64,000 bases of DNA, from the NCBI GenBank assembly GCA_017303635.1, contig JAFLCG010000001.1, positions 434,001 through 498,000 on the forward strand. The letters run 5' to 3'. Below the pieces are notes generated by a model. The model ran no database searches, was not told where the DNA came from, and was given only the letters and a program-made list of their open reading frames with translations. This document shows, one piece after another, positions 55,553 to 63,661 of the stretch. The stretch is from Anaerolineae bacterium. GTDB lineage: Bacteria; Chloroflexota; Anaerolineae; Aggregatilineales; Phototrophicaceae. Position 1 is the stretch's first letter, and the number at the start of each line of letters is the position of its first letter. The translations under genes were made by a program, and so were the position numbers.

Positions 55553-56580
55553 TGAAAGTCGGTCAATTGCAGGCGCAGCCCGGCGAGCATGTCTTTGGAT
55601 ACCTGAAGACGGCCGCCTCACGCTCTGGCCTTAGCCCGGATATTCCGGTGCATCTTTTCGCAGGTGCACAACCCGGCCCCACCATGCTGGTGCAGGGTGC
55701 TATTCACGGTGGCGAGATCATCGGCTCGATTGCCATCCTCAACTTCATCCAGAAGCTCGATCCCAAGACCATTCGTGGCAATGTGATCGCGGTGCCGGTG
55801 GTCAATCGTATTGGTTTTGAACTGGGTGAACGGGGCTCCCGGCTAGATGGCAAAGACATCAGCCGCCTGTTCCCTGGCAAAAAGAACGGTAGTGTTTCCG
55901 ACCAGGCAGCCTATATCTATTTTGAGGAAGTGATCAGGCAATCCAACGTCATGGTCGATTTCCATGCAGGCGCACGTACCGCCTATGAGCGCTATGTGTT
56001 GTTCAGCGCTGAAGCTGACCCGGCAAAACTGACGGATCTGGAAAAGATGCGGCGCAAACTGGTGGTTGCCTTCGGACTGGATCAGGCGGCGTTCTTCCCG
56101 CCTGGAACCTTTGGCAATAATGCAGCCAAGGAAGCCATTGACGGCGCGGGTGTGGCACAGATCACGCTCGAATTCGGGGGTGGTACGGGCTGGTTCAAAA
56201 ACGGCGCGGACAACGTGCGCGATGCTGAACGCGGCATCTGGAACATCATGAAATCGATGCGGATGGTTGATGGTGACTTTGAGAGCGATGGCCCGCTCTG
56301 TACCGTTTACAACGCCGGGGTGGTCATCTGGAAGCCAGATGTGGATGGATTATTTGTGCGCCTCAAAGCTTTCCGGGATGAGCTGGCAGCCGGTGATGTG
56401 TATGGGCAGCTCCTTGATCCATACACCGGCGAGGTCATGGCGGAAATGAAGACGCCCAAGGCTGGGATTGTCATACCCAGCGGGCAGGAGTGGCCGACCG
56501 TTGGCGCAACCTCGATTGGCATCCTGGGCACGATTGACCGTGTTGAAGATCGCCGCACGACTGATCTGTATGTCTTCTAG
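55549..56580 (+). CDS. Aspartoacylase/succinylglutamate-desuccinylase family hydrolase, copy 2
   Basis: A 343-residue paralog of the 52514 gene. The zinc-site pattern is intact: GAIHGGE (His53, Glu56) and VDFHAGA (His139). The start is ATG 55549 (overlapping the peptidase stop) or ATG 55552. It keeps the RIGFELGERGSRLDGKDISRLFPG region for substrate binding. It probably hydrolyses an N-acyl amino compound. The third paralog lies 24 bases further on. Confidence 0.87.
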   Translation: MMKVGQLQAQPGEHVFGYLKTAASRSGLSPDIPVHLFAGAQPGPTMLVQGAIHGGEIIGSIAILNFIQKLDPKTIRGNVIAVPVVNRIGFELGERGSRLDGKDISRLFPGKKNGSVSDQAAYIYFEEVIRQSNVMVDFHAGARTAYERYVLFSAEADPAKLTDLEKMRRKLVVAFGLDQAAFFPPGTFGNNAAKEAIDGAGVAQITLEFGGGTGWFKNGADNVRDAERGIWNIMKSMRMVDGDFESDGPLCTVYNAGVVIWKPDVDGLFVRLKAFRDELAAGDVYGQLLDPYTGEVMAEMKTPKAGIVIPSGQEWPTVGATSIGILGTIDRVEDRRTTDLYVF

Positions 56581-56604
56581 ACTGTCATCACTGGAGCGTC
56601 AACT

Positions 56605-57588
56605 ATGAAGATAGGCACCATTGAAGCTCAACCGGGGACGAAGACCTATGGAGCGTTTAAGTCCGGGGAAACACATGGGCGCTTTGATGTGCATATTCCC
56701 CTCCATCTGATCGTGGGCGCTACGCCGGGGCCAACCCTGGTCGTTCAGGCGGGTACCAGTGGTTTGGAGATTGAGCCTTCCCTGATTCTGCCCCAGGTGG
56801 CGGCGGAACTGGACCCGGCAACCATAACCGGGACAGTGATTATCATCCCCTTGATGAACACATCCGGATTCGAGTTTGAGCAGATCACCAGCATCTGGGA
56901 TGACAAGCACCTCAACCAAATTGGACGCGGTAACGCATCCGGCACGGTTAGTGAGCAGTTGATCGACCAGTACTATCGCACGGTGATCGCCCAGGCGGAC
57001 GCATTGCTGGATATCCGCACCGGGTCTCAGTGGAGCTATCACCGCTATGCCGGTGTGTACGCGGCAGGAGAAGTCGAGCAATCGCAGGCGCTCGCGCTGG
57101 CGTTGGGATTGCCGCAGGCCGTCCTGGGACAACCGGCAGATCACTCGATCGCTCATGAAGCCGCTCGTGATGGCAAAGCCGTTGTGAGCGCGTTCATCGG
57201 CGGTGGGCCGGGCTTGCGTGATTTCCGCGAAGAAGACCTGGGCCGCATCAAGAATGCGGTCTTGAACGCCATGCGCCACCTGAAGATGCTGGTGGGCCCG
57301 CCAGCTTATGAGACCGCTTCGGTGCAGGTCATCGAGGCGCACACTGTCCTCAAGCCACAGGGTGAGCGTGGGCTGACCTTCATGGATGCCAGCAAACGCG
57401 GCGTGCAGCTCCAGGCAGGCGAAGAAGTAGGTTACGTCCGTCACCCCTTTACGGGCGAGGTGGTGCAGCGGATCACTACCCCGCGCGAGGGCGTGATGGT
57501 CCACGCGGGTGCTTCCTGGCCCCTCCCGCCAGAGGATGAAGTGTTAGCGATACTGGGCGATCTAAAAGCTGTTGTGACAGTACCTTAG
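56605..57588 (+). CDS. Aspartoacylase-family paralog lacking zinc ligands, copy 3
   Basis: A 327-residue paralog of copies 1 and 2, with a GGAG site before the ATG. The first zinc site reads AGTSGLE, with Ser52 in place of His (Glu55 kept), and the second reads LDIRTGS, with Arg138 in place of His. The usual zinc-dependent reaction is therefore unlikely. It may be a non-catalytic partner of copy 2 or bind another ligand. Domain layout and length are otherwise normal, so this is no decaying pseudogene. Confidence 0.85.
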   Translation: MKIGTIEAQPGTKTYGAFKSGETHGRFDVHIPLHLIVGATPGPTLVVQAGTSGLEIEPSLILPQVAAELDPATITGTVIIIPLMNTSGFEFEQITSIWDDKHLNQIGRGNASGTVSEQLIDQYYRTVIAQADALLDIRTGSQWSYHRYAGVYAAGEVEQSQALALALGLPQAVLGQPADHSIAHEAARDGKAVVSAFIGGGPGLRDFREEDLGRIKNAVLNAMRHLKMLVGPPAYETASVQVIEAHTVLKPQGERGLTFMDASKRGVQLQAGEEVGYVRHPFTGEVVQRITTPREGVMVHAGASWPLPPEDEVLAILGDLKAVVTVP

Positions 57589-57632
57589 CTACAAAAAACG
57601 TCTTACTTTGTGCAGAGGAGCAGAATGAAGCC

Positions 57633-58787
57633 ATGTTAACCCACGACTCACTCAAGCGCGATGTGGCCCGCCGCATCGAACGCATTCAAGCGATGATGAA
57701 AGAGAAAGACGTGAACGCCCTAGTGATTGTCGGGCAGGCTCAACCGGGGGGGATTGGCACTATCCGCTATATCACCCATGCCCACATCTGGGGTGGAGCA
57801 GCTTATGCCATCCTAGGTGTTGATGACCCACATCCCTGGCTTCAGGTCTGGAGTTCATACCAGGGTATCTGGAGCCGGAACGAGACAACCACACTGCCGG
57901 AGCGAGTCGAATCGCCGGATGACATCGTCGCCCGTACCAGCGGACTCGCCAAAGAATACGCCGGTGCAAATAAGCGCATTGGCATGGTCAATATGAACAA
58001 GTTGATGAGCATTGGCGAATACGGCAAGTTCGTCAAGGCGTTCGAGGGGTATGAATTGGTCGAGGTCAGCGCCGCATATGACGCCATCCGCCAGATCAAA
58101 ACCCCCTTCGAGTTAGAAGCCATCCAGCAAAACGGGGCTATCCTCGACGCAGCGATGGACGTGTTTCGTATGAATGCGGAAGTCGGTGCACGCTACTGGG
58201 ATGTTTGTGCAGATGTTGAAGGCTACATCAAATCCTTCGGTGGCTTTTGGGGACGCACCAAAGTATCGCTCGATCTCTCGCCATATACGGTCCCAACCCA
58301 CAAAGACCTGCGGATGGCTGAAGACGACATCATGAATTTTGAAATCGTCTATGAATCGCCCTGGGGGTACTGGCTGGAGATGACGACCGTCTTTTCGTTC
58401 AAACAGCTCCCAGCGAATGTACAGGCGATGTATGAGGGTTATTTGCTGGCGGTGGAAAATTCCTCGGCTGCTGCCAAGACGGGTAACACTTTCCGTATGA
58501 TTTCAGATGCTAACGACAAGACACTGCGCGACCTGGGTTTTCCAGTCGCAGGCAAACACACACCGGATTGCCACAGCACCGGCCTGGATGGTAGTGATGG
58601 CCCCAGCACAATGAGTTCACCCGATTTTGTGTTGAAATCTAACATGGTGCTGTCGTTCCACCCGGGAACAATTCTCGAGAATGACCGGGGCTTCCTTATC
58701 TCAGATAACTTCCTGGTGACGCCGGAAGGGGCCGTACGGCTTTCGCCCCATAGTGCGAGCCGTTACTACATGCGGCTGGACTCATAA
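57633..58787 (+). CDS. M24/creatinase-fold hydrolase with altered metal ligands
   Basis: A 384-residue protein with an N-terminal creatinase-like domain (about 1-155) and a C-terminal pita-bread domain. In aminopeptidases the metal is held by Asp, Asp, His, Glu, Glu. Here the positions read Glu237, Glu249, His314 (CHSTGLDG), His343 (SFHPGT) and Asp358 (ISDNF). The metal site is therefore partly replaced, as in the metal-free creatinase and, as I recall, the ectoine hydrolase EutD/DoeA. Next to aspartoacylase-family deacylases this resembles the EutD-EutE pair. Substrate unknown. Confidence 0.85.
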   Translation: MLTHDSLKRDVARRIERIQAMMKEKDVNALVIVGQAQPGGIGTIRYITHAHIWGGAAYAILGVDDPHPWLQVWSSYQGIWSRNETTTLPERVESPDDIVARTSGLAKEYAGANKRIGMVNMNKLMSIGEYGKFVKAFEGYELVEVSAAYDAIRQIKTPFELEAIQQNGAILDAAMDVFRMNAEVGARYWDVCADVEGYIKSFGGFWGRTKVSLDLSPYTVPTHKDLRMAEDDIMNFEIVYESPWGYWLEMTTVFSFKQLPANVQAMYEGYLLAVENSSAAAKTGNTFRMISDANDKTLRDLGFPVAGKHTPDCHSTGLDGSDGPSTMSSPDFVLKSNMVLSFHPGTILENDRGFLISDNFLVTPEGAVRLSPHSASRYYMRLDS

Positions 58788-58819
58788 CGGCGTTATCTAG
58801 TAGTGCCCGGGCAGAGAAA

Positions 58820-58852
58820 CACTCGCGCGCAAACGTGGTGGTTTGGCGAGTG
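58820..58852 (+). terminator. Hairpin after the M24 gene
   Basis: CACTCGC (58820-58826) pairs with GCGAGTG (58846-58852), and CAAAC (58830-58834) with GTTTG (58841-58845), with a 3-base bulge and a 6-base loop. No T-run follows. It separates the enzyme block from the transport genes. Confidence 0.45.
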
Positions 58853-58976
58853 ATCCTCTACCTGGACAACAAGACAGATCACACAATCCCTGATGAGGAG
58901 GTGATGCCTATGCTGAAAGTATAACGGATAGGTAGGGTTTTCCCAGATTGCGCCGTTAACACCTGGAGCTTGAGAC

Positions 58977-60563
58977 ATGAACGTAAAGACTCGATCCCGT
59001 TCCGTTGTAGTCCTCTTCTTGCTAATGTTCACCTTCGTCCTGACGATGCAACCGCTGTCGGCGCAGGACGAAGTAACTGAGTTTGTTTTTGCCCATTCCG
59101 GGCCAATCCGTACCATGGATGCACCGGTTACCTGGTTCAGCTCTACCCACTGGCTGACCAATGGCTTGTACGATTGCCTGATTTGGCGCGCCGCCGATGG
59201 TAACGGTTATGTAGGGCAGGCCGCCGAACGGTGGGAAAATGTCGACGACCTAACCTGGCGCTTCTATCTCCGTGAGGGGTTGACCTTCCAGAATGGCGAA
59301 GTACTGGATGCTGAAGCGGTCAAGTGGAATCTGGATCGTGTTCGCACGCGCGAAGATTTTCTGGTTTACCCACAGTGGCAGTTCATTGCTGATGTGATCG
59401 TAGTCGATCCGCTGACGGTCGAGGTCAAGACCGTCAATCCGCATCCCTACTTTGAGTACGATGTCAGCTACAACGGCTGCCAATTGTTGCCACCGGATTA
59501 TATGGCTGAAGTGGGTGAGGAAGAATTTGCACGCAGCCCGATTGGCTCTGGCCCTTACAAACTGGTTGAATTCACCGAGAGCGACCGGTATGTATTTGAA
59601 GCATGGGATGGTTACTGGGCAGGCCCGCCCGCCGTTGACCGTGTGATCTACCAGGTCATCCCGGAACAATCGGCTCAGGTTGCTGCGCTGCTCGCCGGTC
59701 AGGTGGATATGATCCCGGCAGTACCCGCTTCTGATCGTGCATTGTTGGAAGGTGCCGAGGGTGTGTCCGTTGTGAACGAAACCTCGAACCGGATTACCTC
59801 CTTCTATCTGCGTGTGGAAACCGAGACAGGGGCGGTTGCTGAAACTTACCCCGATTTTGTCCCGGCGACTGTCGATAATAATGTCCGCCTGGCAATCAGC
59901 CGTGCGCTTGACCGCAGCTTGCTGGCTGAAGTCCAGGGATCCGCGACACCGCGTTTGGCCCGCGTCTGTGATTACTATCCTGAAGGCTCGGTTGGGGATA
60001 TTGCTGATCCAGACTTCATCAGCGCTTGGTATAACCCGGAAATGGCCCGTAGCCTGCTGGCTGAGGCTGGCTTTGCCGATGGCGCAGGTCCGACCATCTA
60101 CATGGACGCGCCGGCCTTCCAGTTCGGCAATGAAAAAGAAGTAGCAGAAATCGCAGCGGCTATGCTTGAGGAAGTCGGCTTCAATGTCGAACTCAACGTG
60201 CTCGATTCATCAGCTTACTCTGAACAGATTACCTCTGGTGGCAACAACCGGGACATGATGCTCACCACCCTCGGCTGTGCGCCGTCGCTAGTGCCGTCAT
60301 TCTATCGTTGCGACTGGGTACAGGCGAACTACAACGTGTGTGTGGACGACTGGGACGCGCTCGGTGGTCAAATTCTCACAACCGTTGACCCAACTGCTCG
60401 CCTGGATCTTTGGGGCCAGTGGTGGGATACCTACCTGAACTATGCTCAGACGATTACGCTCTATGAAATCGATAGTGTGATTGCCTATAACTCGGCTGAG
60501 TTCGAATTCACACCGCGTAAGGATGGTTGGTTCACTTTCCGTGATCTGCTCCCTGTATCCTAA
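58977..60563 (+). CDS. Peptide/nickel-type ABC substrate-binding protein (family 5)
   Basis: A 528-residue exported protein of the DppA/OppA class. The signal peptide (residues 1-29, cut near LSAQ) has no lipobox. GGAG lies 9 bases upstream of the ATG. Family-5 landmarks are LTNGLYDCLIWR, the WRFYLREGLTFQNGE stretch and the YYPEGSV/MAVAIS region. It pairs with the two permeases after a hairpin at 60586. A peptide or amino-acid derivative is the likely cargo, as the enzymes of this operon suggest. Confidence 0.93.
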   Translation: MNVKTRSRSVVVLFLLMFTFVLTMQPLSAQDEVTEFVFAHSGPIRTMDAPVTWFSSTHWLTNGLYDCLIWRAADGNGYVGQAAERWENVDDLTWRFYLREGLTFQNGEVLDAEAVKWNLDRVRTREDFLVYPQWQFIADVIVVDPLTVEVKTVNPHPYFEYDVSYNGCQLLPPDYMAEVGEEEFARSPIGSGPYKLVEFTESDRYVFEAWDGYWAGPPAVDRVIYQVIPEQSAQVAALLAGQVDMIPAVPASDRALLEGAEGVSVVNETSNRITSFYLRVETETGAVAETYPDFVPATVDNNVRLAISRALDRSLLAEVQGSATPRLARVCDYYPEGSVGDIADPDFISAWYNPEMARSLLAEAGFADGAGPTIYMDAPAFQFGNEKEVAEIAAAMLEEVGFNVELNVLDSSAYSEQITSGGNNRDMMLTTLGCAPSLVPSFYRCDWVQANYNVCVDDWDALGGQILTTVDPTARLDLWGQWWDTYLNYAQTITLYEIDSVIAYNSAEFEFTPRKDGWFTFRDLLPVS

Positions 60564-60585
60564 CGACTAGGGATATATAGCGAGC

Positions 60586-60616
60586 GGGGCTGGCGCGTTC
60601 AATATGTGCCAGCTCC
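60586..60616 (+). terminator. Hairpin between peptide-binding and permease genes
   Basis: GGGGCTGGCGC (60586-60596) pairs with GTGCCAGCTCC (60606-60616), with two G-U pairs and a 9-base loop. A short U-rich stretch (TTCTATTTAGTTT) follows, so partial termination is likely, keeping the binding protein in excess over the permeases. Confidence 0.65.
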
Positions 60617-60641
60617 GCCTTCTATTTAGTTTGGAGATGAG

Positions 60642-61559
60642 ATGCAAGGACTGGTCGTAAGGCGATTGCTTCATATGGCGATTACCCTATTTGTGGTATC
60701 GCTGGTTGTATTCTTCATGGTGCGCTTGCGTGGGGATCCTATCTCGGTCATGGCCCCACCAACTTTCAGTGAAGAGCAGGTTGCCAGGCTTCGGGAAGCT
60801 TGGGGCTTTGATAAGCCGCTGATTGAGCAATATGTTCTCTTTATCACGAAAGCTATCACCGGGGATTTCGGACAATCCATTCAGGCTCGTCGGCCCGCGA
60901 TGGAGTTGGTTTTTGAACGCCTGGGTAATACCTACCTGCTTGCCAGCGCTGCCGCGATTCTGGGTGTAGTGATTGCTCTGCCGCTTGGTATCCTGTCGGC
61001 TGTCAAACGCAATAGTCTGATAGATCTCATCAGTTCTGCATTTGCATCACTGGGCAACGCTATGCCGAATTTCTGGCTCGGCTTGATGCTCATCATTATC
61101 TTTTCCGTCAACCTGCGTATTCTGCCGGCCTTTGGCGCTTTGGAACCGGCTGCAATCATCATGCCTGCGGTCACGCTGGCAGTGGGTACAGCAGCGCGTT
61201 TATCGCGCATCACACGGTCTTCTATGCTCGAAGTCCTGAACCAGGATTACATCCGTACTGCATACAGCAAGGGACTCTCGGACCGTCGGGTACTCTACCA
61301 GCACGCCCTCCGCAACGCGTTGATACCGATTGTGACAGTCTTTGGCCTGCAATTGGGGTGGCTCCTGGGTGGCTCTGTCATTGTCGAAAGTGTTTTTTCC
61401 TGGCCAGGTCTTGGTCGACTCATGATCGAGTCTATCAATGTGCGCGATATTACCGTTGTACAGGCAGGGCTGTTGTGGTTTGCACTCTCTTTCCTGGTCA
61501 TTAATTTCGTCATTGATTTGCTCTACGTCTATCTCGACCCACGCATTCACTATCGTTGA
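60642..61559 (+). CDS. Peptide-type ABC transporter permease, DppB class
   Basis: A 305-residue membrane permease. The DppB features are RRLLHMAITLFVVSLVVFF at the N-terminus and the EAA loop DYIRTAYSKGLSDRRVLYQHALRNALIP. GGAG lies upstream of the ATG. Its stop codon overlaps the next gene's TTG region. With the DppC-type partner it forms the channel of a peptide importer whose ATPases (DppD/DppF) are not in the window. Confidence 0.94.
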   Translation: MQGLVVRRLLHMAITLFVVSLVVFFMVRLRGDPISVMAPPTFSEEQVARLREAWGFDKPLIEQYVLFITKAITGDFGQSIQARRPAMELVFERLGNTYLLASAAAILGVVIALPLGILSAVKRNSLIDLISSAFASLGNAMPNFWLGLMLIIIFSVNLRILPAFGALEPAAIIMPAVTLAVGTAARLSRITRSSMLEVLNQDYIRTAYSKGLSDRRVLYQHALRNALIPIVTVFGLQLGWLLGGSVIVESVFSWPGLGRLMIESINVRDITVVQAGLLWFALSFLVINFVIDLLYVYLDPRIHYR

Positions 61560-61573
61560 AGAGGATAGAATCT

Positions 61574-62506
61574 GTGACTGTAGATGCAAAACAACCCTTG
61601 AAGACTACTCCTGTGATCACGCAGATCGGAAGTGTTCATCGCCGGCGTAATCGATTCATACTCTTTTGGGATGCGCTCCGGCACAGCCCGGTCGGACTGA
61701 TTGGTCTCTTGATCGTCCTGTCGCTGCTGCTGCTCGCTGTTTTTGGAGGATTTATTACCCCACATGACCCCGCCCAGAATAACTTGCGTGCACGCTTTAT
61801 GCAGCCCGGCTTTACGAACGAGGTTGGTGTTTTCGTGCTGGGTACTGATCAATTGGGCAGGGACATCTTCAGCCGAATAATTGTAGGGAGTACCGTTTCT
61901 GTCCTGGTCGGTGTGGTATCCGTCATCATCGCAGGGACATTAGGGGTCTTGCTGGGCCTCGTGTCCGGATTTTTCGGTGGATGGGTAGATAACATCTTGA
62001 TGCGCTTGGCAGACGGTTTGCTAAGTATCCCATTTATCATTCTTGTGGTTGCGATATCTGGTGTTCTCAGTGCTGGACTGGGTACATTGATTCTGATCCT
62101 GGGTCTAACTGGATGGGTGACTTACGCACGGGTCATTCGGAGTGAGGTGCTGAAGGCGCGTGAGATGGAATATATCGTAGCAGCCTATGCTATTGGGCAT
62201 CGCCGCCTGAGTATCATGTTCCAGCATATCCTGCCCAATGTGATCTCGAGTGGCATTATCCTGGCTGCATCTCAAGTGGGTGTTGCTATCCTGGCAGAGT
62301 CATCGCTCAGTTTTCTCGGCCTGGGGGTTAAGCCTCCGACTGTGACCTGGGGGCTGATGCTCGCAGATGGACGCCAGTACATCAATAGTGCCTGGTGGAT
62401 GACTACCTTCCCCGGCATCGCCATTACGATTACCGTGTTGGGGATCACATTCCTGGGTGATTGGCTGCGCGATTTGCTTGATCCCAAGGTTCGCGGGAGG
62501 AACTGA
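61574..62506 (+). CDS. Peptide-type ABC transporter permease, DppC class
   Basis: GTG 61574 is preferred over an in-frame TTG at 61556, as AGAGGATA (61560-61566) lies at a proper distance. The 310-residue permease has the DppC features PHDPAQNNL and LGTDQLGRDIFSRII and the EAA loop MEYIVAAYAIGHRRLSIMFQHILPN. It completes the importer. Its stop lies 6 bases before the DegT-family gene, so both are in one operon. Confidence 0.94.
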   Translation: MTVDAKQPLKTTPVITQIGSVHRRRNRFILFWDALRHSPVGLIGLLIVLSLLLLAVFGGFITPHDPAQNNLRARFMQPGFTNEVGVFVLGTDQLGRDIFSRIIVGSTVSVLVGVVSVIIAGTLGVLLGLVSGFFGGWVDNILMRLADGLLSIPFIILVVAISGVLSAGLGTLILILGLTGWVTYARVIRSEVLKAREMEYIVAAYAIGHRRLSIMFQHILPNVISSGIILAASQVGVAILAESSLSFLGLGVKPPTVTWGLMLADGRQYINSAWWMTTFPGIAITITVLGITFLGDWLRDLLDPKVRGRN

Positions 62507-62512
62507 CCGCTC

Positions 62513-63661
62513 ATGTACGCCCCGGAAAACACATTTCGTGTACCGCGATGGCGTGTTGATGAAACGCACTCTGCCCTGCGTGAGGAGCTTCATGCCGCCC
62601 TGGATCGTGTCCTTTTTGGCACGATGAAAACGGGATACCAGGTACGCGAGGAATTTGAAGTCGCCTTCGCCGAGGCTGTGCAGCAGCCGTATTGCGTCGC
62701 TGTTCACTCTGGCACATTGGGATTGTTTATCGCACTACGGGCATGTGGAATCAGTGGGGGAGATGAAGTAATCACGGTCGCTAACTCGGACATTTCGACC
62801 ACTGCTGCCATTCGTCACTGTGGTGCGATTCCGGTTTTGTGTGATGTTCAAGCGTCAGACTATACGCTCAACCCGGACCTGATTGAGCCACTGGTCACTC
62901 CGCGAACGCGGGCTATTCTACCTGTCGATTTACATGGACACCCGGCAAACGTCGCGCGTATTCGTTCGATTGCCAAGCACTATGGCCTGCGTATCATCGA
63001 GGATGCTGCATTAGCGACCGGGTCGTGTGATTTTGGCAAGCCGCTCGGTGCATTTGCTGATGTGACCGTCTACAGCTTTGCTCCACTCAAGCCGCTTGGG
63101 AGCCTCGGCAATGGCGCTGCGCTCGTCACTCAGGATTCGGCGATTAATGCGCGTTTACGTCTTCTTACCCATTACGGACATGCGTCAATGGTGTCGGAGA
63201 CGGGTCATCAGAACTACGTTATAGAGGGTTACAATGCGCCCCTCGATACATTCCAGGCGGCACTTCTAAGCGTCAAACTTCCCTTTCTGCAGGAATGGAC
63301 GCATAAACGGCGCGCTATCGCTCGGCAATACGAACGCGGTCTCAGCCATACCTCTGCGATCTTACCAAGCTTCCGGGCGGATTCAGAACCGATATTTCGT
63401 TCGTATGCAATACGCGTGCCGCACCGCCAGATGATCTATCAAGGTTTACGGGATGCAGGTATCGAAGCTGTGCTGCATTATGTGCCTCCTGTACATCACT
63501 ACACGGTCTATCGTGATGGGTTGCCTGGTTCGCAATCTCTTCCTATCACCGACAAGCTTGCAGATGAGATCATATGTCTGCCGGTATCACCCGAAAACAC
63601 CGACGAAGAGACTAAGTATGTGATCAATGTACTGTGTCGATTGTTGGAGGAAACATCATGA
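62513..63661 (+). CDS. DegT/DnrJ/EryC1/StrS-family aminotransferase
   Basis: A 382-residue PLP enzyme usually acting on nucleotide-linked keto sugars or carrier-bound keto groups. The Schiff-base lysine is in YSFAPLKPLGSLGNGAA, and the SGTLGLFIAL and ILPVDLHGHPA motifs match the family. The stop overlaps the next gene (ATGA at 63658). Within a catabolic operon, a role in removing an amine from an unusual compound is as possible as sugar biosynthesis. Confidence 0.9.
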   Translation: MYAPENTFRVPRWRVDETHSALREELHAALDRVLFGTMKTGYQVREEFEVAFAEAVQQPYCVAVHSGTLGLFIALRACGISGGDEVITVANSDISTTAAIRHCGAIPVLCDVQASDYTLNPDLIEPLVTPRTRAILPVDLHGHPANVARIRSIAKHYGLRIIEDAALATGSCDFGKPLGAFADVTVYSFAPLKPLGSLGNGAALVTQDSAINARLRLLTHYGHASMVSETGHQNYVIEGYNAPLDTFQAALLSVKLPFLQEWTHKRRAIARQYERGLSHTSAILPSFRADSEPIFRSYAIRVPHRQMIYQGLRDAGIEAVLHYVPPVHHYTVYRDGLPGSQSLPITDKLADEIICLPVSPENTDEETKYVINVLCRLLEETS

